Assembly: GCA_945952355.1 (NCBI GenBank)
Contig: CAMFIW010000148.1
Coordinates: 1-6,967, forward strand
Direction of reading: 5' to 3'
Length of the DNA stretch: 6,967 bases
Source: an uncultured Phenylobacterium sp.
GTDB taxonomy: Bacteria; Pseudomonadota; Alphaproteobacteria; Caulobacterales; Caulobacteraceae
Part shown: positions 1-5,645 of the stretch, one piece after another
Layout of the letters: the number at the start of each line of letters is the position of its first letter
Position numbering within the stretch: the first letter of the stretch is position 1
Notes under the pieces: model-generated
The model's database searches: none
What the model was told of the DNA's origin: nothing
The model's input: the letters and a program-made list of their open reading frames with translations, nothing else
Made by a program: the position numbers and the translations under genes

Positions 1-2
1 GG

Positions 3-22
3 GATCAAGCTGGAGCTTGGTC
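3..22 (+). terminator. Short hairpin beyond the 3' end of the XRE gene
   Basis: Bases 3-10 (GATCAAGC) and 15-22 (GCTTGGTC) pair around the loop TGGA, giving 8 pairs with one T-G wobble when read on the plus strand. On the minus strand, where the XRE gene ends at 23, the wobble becomes a mismatch and the core is only CAAGC/GCTTG. There is no T-run on either side. It could end transcription of a plus-strand gene left of the window or of the XRE gene, but it could also be chance. Confidence 0.25.
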
Positions 23-460
23 TCAGCCTTCGCCGGACCTGGCCATCTCCCGCGCCAGGGCGATCAGGGCGTGGCGCGCGGAGGTGCGTTCGATCTCGGC
101 GAAGGCTTCCAGCAACTCCTGTGCGCCCGGCACGGACAGGGATCGCAGCAGGGCCTCGGCCTCGCTGCCGCCCTCGCTCTCCTCGCCGACCAGCCAGCCC
201 ACCGACGTGTCGAGCGCCGAGGCCACGGCCACCAGCATCGAACCCGAGACGCGATTCGCGCCGCGCTCATATTTCTGCACCTGCTGAAAGGTGACGCCGA
301 TCTTCGCGGCGAGCGCGCCCTGGCTGAGATTCAGCGACTTGCGCCGCAGCCGAACGCGCGCTCCGATGGCGACGTCCACAGGGTCCGGGCCAGTTGCGTC
401 AACAAATGCCAATGGAAGTCGCTCCAAGATGTCACATGCGACAATTGCGTTCTCACGCAT
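23..460 (-). CDS. XRE/Cro-type helix-turn-helix regulator
   Basis: This encodes a 145-aa cytoplasmic DNA-binding protein. Residues about 32-91 form a Cro/CI-like HTH domain: IGARVRLRRK opens helix 1, LSQGALAAKIG is the turn, TFQQVQKYERGANRV is the recognition helix and loop, and VGWLVGE closes the domain. The QKYERGANR signature is typical of a large group of short alphaproteobacterial XRE regulators. The C-terminal 50 residues are acidic then helical (SEAEALLRSL... ALIALAREMA), possibly for dimerisation. The ATG at 460 has no good ribosome-binding site. Homologues usually begin close to PDPVDVAIGAR, so a GTG at residue 28 or a TTG at residue 17 may be the real start. The gene is divergent from the LuxR-type gene, with only 70 bp between the start codons, so the two may share control. 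Target genes are unknown. Confidence 0.88.
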   Translation of the reverse strand: MRENAIVACDILERLPLAFVDATGPDPVDVAIGARVRLRRKSLNLSQGALAAKIGVTFQQVQKYERGANRVSGSMLVAVASALDTSVGWLVGEESEGGSEAEALLRSLSVPGAQELLEAFAEIERTSARHALIALAREMARSGEG

Positions 461-467
461 TAACCAT

Positions 468-484
468 TGAGTCTAGACGCCTCA
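468..484. promoter_or_regulatory. Palindromic site between the divergent XRE and LuxR genes
   Basis: TGAGTCTAGACGCCTCA holds a perfect 8-bp palindrome GTCTAGAC (471-478) inside a TGAG/CTCA pair (468-471 and 481-484). It lies 8 bp upstream of the XRE start and 47 bp upstream of the preferred LuxR start, a position where an autoregulating XRE protein could bind. It contains CTAG, a tetramer usually scarce in bacterial genomes. No convincing -35/-10 pair was seen in this spacer. The operator role is inferred from position and symmetry only. Confidence 0.25.
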
Positions 485-530
485 GTGCGCGAGCCGGTAG
501 CGTGTTCAGCCTATGCGCGAGGGGCGGGAC

Positions 531-1337
531 ATGAGCGATGATCCTGTCGAACGACTGACACAACGAGAGCGGGAGTGCCTCCGCCTCGTTGATCGCCACC
601 TCAGTTCAAAGCAGATCGCCCGGGAACTTGGCATGTCCAAGACCTCGGTGGACACCTATTGCGACCGCGCCCGGCGAAAGCTTGGCGCCGGCGATCGCTA
701 TCAGGCCGCGCGCCTGCTGGCCGAACACGACCGCCGTGTCCTGATCGTGTCAGGACATGACCCGATCAGGACAGACAACCCGCCGACGACGGGTCTCCAT
801 GACGAGGAATTTGGAGACTTCGAAAATGGGCGACTGGGTGAGTACCCGGATGGAGGAGTTGCCGACTGCGGCCAACTCGAACCACAGCGCCGGCCCGGGG
901 CCGAACGCGAAATCGGCGGTGCGCAGGGCGGTGGCCCTCAGGCGCGAGGTCGAACGGTTCGAAGCGCGCTGGCCGGAGCCGGCGGCGGGCGAAACCCAGG
1001 TTCCGGGCTTCACCTGGAACCAGCTCGAACGGCAACTCGAGGACCTGACGGATACGCCGATGAAGGCGGCCATGGCCCGCGACCTGGTGTCGGCCACCCG
1101 CAAGATGGCGCGGTTCAAGCCATCGGAAATGGTGCTGCGCGAAATCCTCTGCCTGACCTGGGCCCTGCTGGACGAAGGCTTCCAGCCGGACCTGGAGCCA
1201 GCGCCGGGGGAGGGGCCGGCCGACATGCCCTAGGCCCTCTCGCGCGGCTTGGCGCGGTCGGCCTGATCGCCATCGTCTCGGCGCTTGCGTTCGGGGCGGT
1301 GCTGGCGGGCCTCCACGCCCTCAAGGATCTCGTCTAG
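531..1337 (+). CDS. LuxR-type HTH regulator with C-terminal membrane anchor (contains a nested gene)
   Basis: This 268-aa frame begins with a GerE/LuxR-type HTH at residues about 8-66: RLTQRERECLRLV, then SSKQIARELGMSKTSVDTYCDRARRKLG as scaffold and recognition helices, ending QAARLLAEH. The last 30 residues (about ARLGAVGLIAIVSALAFGA, then VLAGLHALKDLV) form one transmembrane helix. HTH plus variable linker plus C-terminal helix is a recurring architecture in Caulobacterales, suggesting a membrane-tethered transcription factor. The ATG at 531 is preferred over the in-frame ATG at 513 because GAGGGG (519-524) sits 6 bp before it and the family begins MSDxPVERLT. Residues from about 100 to 230 look like out-of-frame translation, rich in Gly, Arg, Pro and Ala, while the +1 frame there is clearly coding (826-1233). 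The gene may therefore be a true overlap, an anchor gene split by an inserted ORF, or a gene with two opposite frameshifts. The HTH is certain; the integrity of the full frame is not. Confidence 0.6.
   Translation: MSDDPVERLTQRERECLRLVDRHLSSKQIARELGMSKTSVDTYCDRARRKLGAGDRYQAARLLAEHDRRVLIVSGHDPIRTDNPPTTGLHDEEFGDFENGRLGEYPDGGVADCGQLEPQRRPGAEREIGGAQGGGPQARGRTVRSALAGAGGGRNPGSGLHLEPARTATRGPDGYADEGGHGPRPGVGHPQDGAVQAIGNGAARNPLPDLGPAGRRLPAGPGASAGGGAGRHALGPLARLGAVGLIAIVSALAFGAVLAGLHALKDLV
737..773 (+). repeat. Competing inverted repeats (TGTCCTGA / TCAGGACA cluster)
   Basis: TGTCCTGATCG (737-747) is perfectly complementary to CGATCAGGACA (763-773), an 11-bp stem with a 15-nt loop. The first 8 bases of the left arm can instead pair perfectly with TCAGGACA at 750-757, leaving a 5-nt loop. 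The two right arms are direct repeats 16 bp apart, so the two hairpins exclude each other. The cluster lies inside the LuxR-type frame, just after the HTH domain and 53 bp before the preferred start of the nested gene. The upstream in-frame ATG of the nested frame (757) lies in the long hairpin's loop. It could be an RNA switch, a mRNA processing or stalling element, or a multi-site operator. There is no T-run, so a plain terminator is unlikely. Confidence 0.6.
826..1233 (+). CDS. Nested hypothetical protein, +1 frame within the LuxR-type gene
   Basis: This encodes a 135-aa soluble protein of unknown function. Codon use here is that of a real gene in GC-rich DNA, with C or G at most third positions from about 900 to 1230, whereas the enclosing frame is low-complexity over the same span. 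The ATG at 826 is chosen because GGAG (813-816) lies 9 bp before it; in-frame ATGs at 757 and 799 add residues with poor codon use. The first 30 residues are probably disordered (EELPTAANSNHSAGPGPN). They are followed by a charged helix (AVRRAVALRREVERFEARW), a second helical stretch (WNQLERQLEDLTDTPMKAAM, ARDLVSATRKM) and a hydrophobic helix (MVLREILCLTWALLDEGF) before an acidic Pro-rich tail. There is no signal peptide or membrane span. I recognise no family. It may be co-translated with the LuxR-type protein; the alternative is the middle segment of one protein disrupted by two frameshifts. Confidence 0.7.
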   Translation: MGDWVSTRMEELPTAANSNHSAGPGPNAKSAVRRAVALRREVERFEARWPEPAAGETQVPGFTWNQLERQLEDLTDTPMKAAMARDLVSATRKMARFKPSEMVLREILCLTWALLDEGFQPDLEPAPGEGPADMP

Positions 1338-1350
1338 CCCCAGCCGGGGC
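1337..1350 (+). terminator. Small GC hairpin at the end of the LuxR-type gene
   Basis: GCCCC (1337-1341) and GGGGC (1346-1350) pair around AGCC, starting on the last base of the LuxR-type stop codon. It is a compact GC-only stem in the right place for a terminator, but no T-run follows, and such short stems are common in GC-rich DNA. Confidence 0.2.
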
Positions 1351-1420
1351 GTGGCCGATCACAATCACGACAACCCAGCATCAACGCGAGGTCTCGTGGG
1401 CCGCGTGCAGGAGAAGAGTC

Positions 1421-1783
1421 ATGCTCAAGCAACGCCGACTTATCGCCGACCAGGTCGCCGCCAGCCTGTTCGAGGCGGAGGCCGCCATCGACATCGCGCT
1501 CGCCAAGACCGCCCACCTCGCCGGCGTCATGCCAGGCCTTCGTCGCGACGCCGGCCTCTCCGCCCTGATCGGCCAGGATGCCGTCGAGCGCGCCAGCGAG
1601 GCCTTCGCCGCCCTGGCGCTGGCGCGCCGCTCCATCGTCCAGACCCACAAGGAACTCAGCGTCGCCCAGCAGCAGATGGGCCTGGGCGCGGTGATGTACG
1701 GGGAACCGGACAGCAAGCCGGCCTCACTGGCCGCTGAGCCGGAGCGCACCATCCGAGCTGTGCGCGCCAGCCGCGCCGCCTAG
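1421..1783 (+). CDS. Small helical hypothetical protein
   Basis: This encodes a 120-aa protein that I do not recognise. The start is well supported: AGGAG (1409-1413) lies 7 bp before the ATG. Residues 1-80 look almost wholly alpha-helical and Ala/Leu-rich, with two amphipathic stretches (about 6-38, VAASLFEAEAAIDIALAKTA; and about 53-90, RASEAFAALALARRSIVQTH) separated by a short turn near MPGLRRDAGL. This would suit a helical hairpin or four-helix-bundle subunit. The last 25 residues are polar and basic (EPERTIRAVRASRAA), probably disordered. There is no signal peptide, membrane span, Cys or His cluster, or enzyme motif. It sits alone between spacers of 83 bp (upstream) and 62 bp (downstream), so it is probably its own transcription unit or a loose downstream partner of the LuxR-type gene. 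Codon use matches a native gene. Confidence 0.78.
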   Translation: MLKQRRLIADQVAASLFEAEAAIDIALAKTAHLAGVMPGLRRDAGLSALIGQDAVERASEAFAALALARRSIVQTHKELSVAQQQMGLGAVMYGEPDSKPASLAAEPERTIRAVRASRAA

Positions 1784-1810
1784 CTGTCGGAAGCGAACAA
1801 CCTCTGACAG
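1784..1810 (+). terminator. Hairpin directly after the stop codon of the helical protein gene
   Basis: CTGTCGGA (1784-1791) pairs with TCTGACAG (1803-1810), 8 bp including one G-T wobble, around an 11-nt loop. It begins on the base after the TAG at 1781-1783. The position suits a transcription end or an mRNA 3'-protecting stem. The sequence after it (TATCGGGG) is not a T-run, so it is not a classical intrinsic terminator. Confidence 0.35.
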
Positions 1811-1845
1811 TATCGGGGCCCTCGCACGACCTGGGGGCTCCGATC

Positions 1846-2298
1846 TTGTTTCTGCACAGCTTGCCCCAGCAGATTTGGTTCGTGGTCATGGCCGCGAATT
1901 CGGCCTTCGCCTTGTGGCGCGGGGGTGCGCCCGAGCGGTGGATGTCCGCCGCCTATGTCGCGGCCTGGCTGGTGAGCCGGGCAGTCTACAACTATCGCGA
2001 CTGGCTTGATCCGCAGTGGGCCGTGCTAGGCGTCGACCTTGTCCTGCTCGCGGCATCGGTGGTTCTGGCCCTGGCCTACAACCGCATCTGGCTACTGTTC
2101 GCGACCGCATTCCAGCTCCTCGCCGTGGTGATCCACGTGGCGATCATGGCCGACGCCAGTGTTCGCGCGCTGCCCTATGTCCGCGGCCTAGTGATCTGGA
2201 GCTATCTCACTCAGCTCACCCTCTTCGTCGGCGTTCTGCAGCACCTACAGGCGCGCCGGCTTCAGCCGACTGAGGCCATGGCGCCCGCGCGCCGGTAG
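1846..2298 (+). CDS. Small multi-pass inner-membrane protein
   Basis: This encodes a 150-aa integral membrane protein with four or five predicted helices: about 10-24 (weak), 32-48, 58-78, 81-101 and 113-134. Between helices are positively charged or polar loops (WRGGAPER, YNYRDWLDPQW, AYNRIW). The C-terminal tail is basic (QARRLQPTEAMAPARR). Motifs such as LPQQIWFVVMAANSAFALW, DPQWAVLGVDL and LLFATAFQLLAVVIHVAIMAD resemble a family of uncharacterised alphaproteobacterial membrane proteins of similar length; no function is known to me. The start is a TTG (1846) with a GGGGG stretch (1833-1837) 8 bp upstream. The first in-frame ATG (1888) would cut into helix 1, so TTG is favoured. The last 37 bp overlap the 3' end of comM on the other strand. 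Confidence 0.8.
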   Translation: MFLHSLPQQIWFVVMAANSAFALWRGGAPERWMSAAYVAAWLVSRAVYNYRDWLDPQWAVLGVDLVLLAASVVLALAYNRIWLLFATAFQLLAVVIHVAIMADASVRALPYVRGLVIWSYLTQLTLFVGVLQHLQARRLQPTEAMAPARR

Positions 2299-3791
2299 AT
2301 CAGCGCCTCGGCGACATGGACCCGACGGATCGAGCCAGAGCCCTCAAGGTCGGCGATGGTGCGAGCTAGGCGCAGGGTGCGGGTCCAGCCGCGCGCGGTG
2401 AGGCCGCCCGCCTCCGCCGCCGTGGTGAGCAGAGCGCGGGCAGGTGCATCCAACTCGGCGATCTCCTCCAGCCAGCCGCCCTCGGCGCGGGCGTTAAGGC
2501 CCGCGGCGCCCTGGCGCTCGGACGCCGTGGCCCGTTCGGCCTGCACCTCGCGAGCGGCGGCGACCCGGGCGGCGGCCTCCGCCGTGCCCTCCGCAGGGGC
2601 CGGCAGGGCGAGGTCGGCGGCGGTCACCGGCGGAACCTCGATCTGCAGGTCGATACGGTCCATGAACGGACCCGAGACCTTGGCCTGGTAGTCGAGCTGG
2701 CAGCGCGGCGCCCGCCCGCAATGGCCGCGTCCGGCGCCGCCATGGCCGCACTTGCAGGGGTTCTCGGCGGCGATGAGCTGGAAGCGGGCGGGATAGCGCA
2801 CGTGTGCGTTGGCCCGCGCCACGATCACCTCGCCGGTTTCGAGAGGCTGGCGGAGCGAATCCAGCGCCTGCGATCCGAACTCGGGAAGCTCGTCCAGGAA
2901 CAGCACGCCGTTGTGCGCCAGGGAGACCTCGCCGGGCTTCACCCGGATGCCGCCGCCGGTCAGGGCGGCCATGGTCGCCGAGTGGTGCGGCGCGCGGAAC
3001 GGCCGCGCGCGGGTCAGCTCGCCCTTGGCGATCAGCCCGGCGACGGAATGGATCATCGAGGTTTCGAGCAGTTCGGACGAGGACAACGGCGGAAGCAGGC
3101 CCGGCAGACGCGCCGCCATCATCGACTTGCCGGAGCCCGGCGGGCCGATGAACAGCAGGTTGTGGCCACCGGCCGCCGCGATCTCCAGCGCCCGCTTGGC
3201 GTTCTCCTGGCCCTTCACGTCCTTCAGGTCGGCGACGGGCCCGCCCTCGATCATCTTTCCAGGATCGGGCGGCGACAGCATCTGGGTGCCACGGAAATGG
3301 TTCACCAGCGAGATCAGCGAGGGCGCCGCCAGGACCCGGGTCTCGCCCGCCCAGGCCGCCTCCGCACCGCAGGCCTCGGGACAGATGAGGCCCAGTCCCA
3401 TCCCGCCTGCCGCGACGGCCGCCGGCAGGGCGCCGGCCGCCGCGACGATCCGGCCATCCAGCGACAGCTCGCCCATGGCAGCCCAGTCGGACAGCACGTC
3501 CGGGGGGATCACCCCCATGGCGGCCATCACCGCGAGCGCGATCGGCAGATCGTAGTGGCTGCCTTCCTTGGGCAGGTCAGCCGGGGCCAGGTTGCAGATG
3601 ATCCGTCGGCCCGGCAGGGCCAAGCCGAGGCCCGCGAACGCCGCCCGCACGCGCTCGCGGCTCTCGCCGACCGCCTTGTCGCCCAGTCCGACCACGACGA
3701 AGGCGAACTCGCCGGCCGTGAGCTGGACCTCGACATCGACCGGGCGCGCCTCGACGCCCTGGAACGCCACCGTGACGACCCGCGCCGCCAT
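2262..3791 (-). CDS. comM: ComM, AAA+ helicase of natural transformation (YifB / Mg-chelatase-like)
   Basis: This encodes a 509-aa protein, the normal length for ComM/YifB. Family knowledge: ComM is a hexameric AAA+ motor that drives branch migration when incoming single-stranded DNA is recombined into the chromosome. Residues 1-170 form the N-terminal Lon-protease-like fold domain (VEVQLTAGEF, FVVVGLGDKAVGESRERVRA). The AAA+ core has Walker A GPPGSGKS (216-223), Walker B VLFLDE (296-301), a sensor Asn in AAENPC (344), Arg in FMDRID (379) and a C-terminal lid with GWTRTLRLARTIADLEG (468-484). Four Cys in the pattern CxC...C...C (346, 348, 358, 364) suggest a metal-binding insertion typical of the family. 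The start at 3791 is chosen because MAARVVTVAFQG is the family N-terminus; the frame is open to 3863 but the extra 24 residues look non-coding. A GGGGG (3801-3805) lies 9 bp upstream. It lies 136 bp downstream of gshB on the same strand. That spacer is AT-rich around 3856-3880 and could carry its own promoter. Confidence 0.96.
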   Translation of the reverse strand: MAARVVTVAFQGVEARPVDVEVQLTAGEFAFVVVGLGDKAVGESRERVRAAFAGLGLALPGRRIICNLAPADLPKEGSHYDLPIALAVMAAMGVIPPDVLSDWAAMGELSLDGRIVAAAGALPAAVAAGGMGLGLICPEACGAEAAWAGETRVLAAPSLISLVNHFRGTQMLSPPDPGKMIEGGPVADLKDVKGQENAKRALEIAAAGGHNLLFIGPPGSGKSMMAARLPGLLPPLSSSELLETSMIHSVAGLIAKGELTRARPFRAPHHSATMAALTGGGIRVKPGEVSLAHNGVLFLDELPEFGSQALDSLRQPLETGEVIVARANAHVRYPARFQLIAAENPCKCGHGGAGRGHCGRAPRCQLDYQAKVSGPFMDRIDLQIEVPPVTAADLALPAPAEGTAEAAARVAAAREVQAERATASERQGAAGLNARAEGGWLEEIAELDAPARALLTTAAEAGGLTARGWTRTLRLARTIADLEGSGSIRRVHVAEALIYRRAGAMASVG

Positions 3792-3927
3792 GCCCTGAAA
3801 CCCCCGCCCAGCCCCGAAACTATCCACAAGCCCAACACGCCCCGCGGGTCGGATCAAGAACAAAAATAGAACTTTTCAGGAAGATGAGACGTTTCCGTGA
3901 CTTGCGGCCACGGCTTGAAGTGACAAG

Positions 3928-4875
3928 CTAGGCCTTGGCGCGGATCGCTTCGATCCGCTCCCACATGATCTCGGTAGCGTCGACGCCGGTGAAGCGCTTC
4001 AGCGCGCGGGCTCCGGTCGGCGAGGTGACGTTTATCTCGGTCAGGTAATCGCCGATCACGTCGATGCCGACGAACAGCAGGCCCCGCCGCTTCAGCTCCG
4101 GCCCGATGATTTCGCAGAGCTCCTTGTCGCGCTTGGTCAGCTCGACCGCCTCGGCCCGGCCGCCGACCGCGAGGTTCGAGCGGATCTGGCCGGCGTTGGG
4201 CACCCGGTTCACCGCGCCGACCGGCTCGCCGTCGACGAGCAGGATGCGCTTGTCGCCCTTGACGACCGCGGGAATGAACTTCTGGGCGATCACCGGCTCG
4301 CGGCCGATCATGCGATGCAGGTCCAGCAGGGCGTCGAGATTTGGGTCGTCGGCCAGGAGACGAGCGACGCCCGAGCCGCCGCCGCCATAGAGTGGCTTCA
4401 GCACGATGTCGCCGTGGCGGGCGCGGAAATCGTAGATCGCCTGGACGTCGGAGGTGATCAGCGTCGGCGGCTGCACGCCCTCGAAGGTGGTGACGAACAG
4501 CTTCTCCGGGGCGTTGCGCACCTCGGTCGGGTTGTTGACCACCAGGGTCTTCGGGTGGATCGCGTCGAGGAAGTGGGTCGAGGTTATATAGGCCATGTCG
4601 AAGGGCGGATCCTGGCGCAGCAGCACCACGTCCATCTCCGAAAGGTCCTTCAGCTCCCAGTCGCCGAACCCGGCATGGTCGCCCTCGACGTCCTGCACCG
4701 TGACCGGCCGGCCCCTGGCGAACAGCCTTCCGCCCTCGAGCGCGAGCTGGTCGGGCGTGTAGACGAACAGCGAATGCCCCCGCGCCTGGGCCGAAAGCAT
4801 CATCAGGAAGGTCGTGTCGCCCGCGATACGGATGCGCTCCAGCGGGTCCATCTGGACGGCGACCTTCAACCCCAT
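3928..4875 (-). CDS. gshB: Glutathione synthetase (EC 6.3.2.3)
   Basis: This encodes a 315-aa cytosolic ATP-grasp enzyme that joins gamma-glutamylcysteine and glycine to make glutathione; its length equals that of the E. coli protein. Visible motifs: [20 protein letters not shown] at the N-terminus, RQDPPFD (87-93) and [12 protein letters not shown] (114-125) of the substrate region, the ATP-grasp segment [13 protein letters not shown] (158-170), GDKRI (207-211), RSNLAVGG (232-239), and the metal-binding D272 with [10 protein letters not shown] (279-288, E280 and N282). The start at 4875 is chosen because a perfect AGGAG (plus-strand 4882-4886) stands 6 bp before it and the family begins there. 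The longer frame, with ATGs at 4908 and 4941, would add unconserved residues. Upstream lies a 198-bp intergenic region shared with the divergent padR. In many alphaproteobacteria gshB follows rsmI and yraN; that arrangement is absent here. Confidence 0.97.
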   Translation of the reverse strand: MGLKVAVQMDPLERIRIAGDTTFLMMLSAQARGHSLFVYTPDQLALEGGRLFARGRPVTVQDVEGDHAGFGDWELKDLSEMDVVLLRQDPPFDMAYITSTHFLDAIHPKTLVVNNPTEVRNAPEKLFVTTFEGVQPPTLITSDVQAIYDFRARHGDIVLKPLYGGGGSGVARLLADDPNLDALLDLHRMIGREPVIAQKFIPAVVKGDKRILLVDGEPVGAVNRVPNAGQIRSNLAVGGRAEAVELTKRDKELCEIIGPELKRRGLLFVGIDVIGDYLTEINVTSPTGARALKRFTGVDATEIMWERIEAIRAKA

Positions 4876-4990
4876 GACGCTCTCCTGCACGGCCAAGGCG
4901 TCCGACATAGTCCGCCGGCCGCTCCGGCGCCAGCCGCGCACCCTCCGATCCGTCGTTTCGGGAGGTCGGGGCCCGGCCGACGCGATATTT

Positions 4991-5059
4991 TTCGATATAT
5001 CTATTGCATGTCGCGAGAGCGGGTGTATATGACGCCTATCGCCAAGTTCGATATGTCTA
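4991..5059. promoter_or_regulatory. Putative operator array upstream of padR and gshB
   Basis: In an AT-rich island within GC-rich DNA, TTCGATATATCTA (4991-5003) and TTCGATATGTCTA (5047-5059) are direct repeats with 12 of 13 bases identical, 56 bp apart. The first contains the perfect palindrome GATATATC (4994-5001) and is preceded by a further GATAT (4984-4988). A related GTATATGAC occurs at 5025-5033. The boxes flank the candidate padR promoter, one just upstream of its -35 and one downstream of its -10, a classical repression layout. PadR proteins usually bind AT-rich dyads and often repress their own gene. The array is also about 115-185 bp upstream of the gshB start, so it could act on both genes. 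Binding by PadR is inferred. Confidence 0.5.
5004..5031 (+). promoter_or_regulatory. Candidate sigma-70-type promoter of padR
   Basis: TTGCAT (5004-5009) and TATATG (5026-5031) are separated by 16 bp, matching a housekeeping -35/-10 pair moderately well. Transcription would start near 5038, leaving a leader of about 35 nt that contains the second TTCGATAT box and the AGGA ribosome-binding site (5063-5066). Confidence 0.35.
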
Positions 5060-5073
5060 AATAGGATCTAAAT

Positions 5074-5643
5074 ATGCATAAACACTTTTGGGGACGCCAT
5101 GAGCATCACAGCCGTCACGGCTGGGGCGGGCACATGCGCGACCATTTCCGCGCCGCGGCCCGGGGCCGTCATCGCGAAGGCCGGATCGGGCGCCTGCTCG
5201 AACACGGTGACCTGCGCTTCGTCATCCTGGCCCTTGTGGCCGAGAAGCCGCGCCACGGCTACGAGGTGATGCGCGAACTGGAAGACCGCACTGGCGGCGC
5301 CTATCGGCCTTCGCCCGGCGTGATCTATCCGACCTTCTCCCTGCTGGAGGACGAAGGCTTCGTTCGGCCGGTCGGCGACGAGGGCGGCCGCAAGGCCTAC
5401 GAGATCACTGAGGCCGGCAAGGAAGCGCTCGAGAAGAACAAGATCTCGGTGGACGCGATCTTCGCCCGTCTGGACGAGGCCGCGGCCCAGTCCTCCGGCG
5501 CCCGGCCGAAACTGCAGCGCGCCATCCAGAACTTCCACACCGCGCTGGGCCTGCGCCTGCAGCGGGGCGAGATCAGCGAAGAGCAGGTCGACGCCATCGC
5601 CGCGGCGATCGACGAGGCGGCGCTGAAGATCGAGCGTGTGTGA
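5074..5643 (+). CDS. PadR-family regulator with His-rich N-terminus (YqjI-like)
   Basis: This encodes a 189-aa cytoplasmic repressor. The winged-helix PadR domain spans about residues 43-118: GDLRFVILALVAEKPRHGYEV with the family HGYE motif (61-64), then SPGVIYPTFSLLEDEGFV (80-97) and the wing GGRKAYEITEAGKEAL. The C-terminal 65 residues form dimerisation helices. The first 24 residues hold eight His (2, 4, 9, 11, 12, 15, 20, 24) and two Trp, followed by an Arg-rich linker. E. coli YqjI has the same plan, with a His-rich N-terminus and a PadR domain; it senses nickel and represses a ferric reductase gene, so metal sensing is a reasonable inference here. The His segment lacks the Cys residues found in YqjI. 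The start ATG has AGGA (5063-5066) 7 bp upstream. It is divergent from gshB and ends 2 bp from the broken ORF on the other strand. Its target is unknown; autoregulation is likely. Confidence 0.93.
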   Translation: MHKHFWGRHEHHSRHGWGGHMRDHFRAAARGRHREGRIGRLLEHGDLRFVILALVAEKPRHGYEVMRELEDRTGGAYRPSPGVIYPTFSLLEDEGFVRPVGDEGGRKAYEITEAGKEALEKNKISVDAIFARLDEAAAQSSGARPKLQRAIQNFHTALGLRLQRGEISEEQVDAIAAAIDEAALKIERV

Positions 5644-5645
5644 GC

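Noticed and set aside
750..1226. 158-codon minus-strand frame opposite the nested gene
   Set aside because: It is rich in Ser and Arg with no plausible domain or start signal, and is explained as the complement of the plus-strand coding frame.
1334..1752. Two minus-strand frames opposite the small helical protein gene
   Set aside because: The plus-strand gene has an AGGAG site and native codon use. The minus-strand frames have neither.
2721..3869. 382-codon plus-strand frame opposite comM
   Set aside because: It is antisense to a fully recognisable ComM. Its composition is typical of a shadow frame, and it has no ribosome-binding site or family motif.
3895..3913. Hairpin CCGTG/CACGG between gshB and comM as a gshB terminator
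   Set aside because: The stem is only 5 bp with a 9-nt loop and no following T-run on the minus strand; it is too weak to annotate.
4315..5064. 249-codon plus-strand frame opposite gshB
   Set aside because: It is antisense to gshB, whose motifs are complete. The predicted protein is a shadow rich in Arg, Gly, Val and His.
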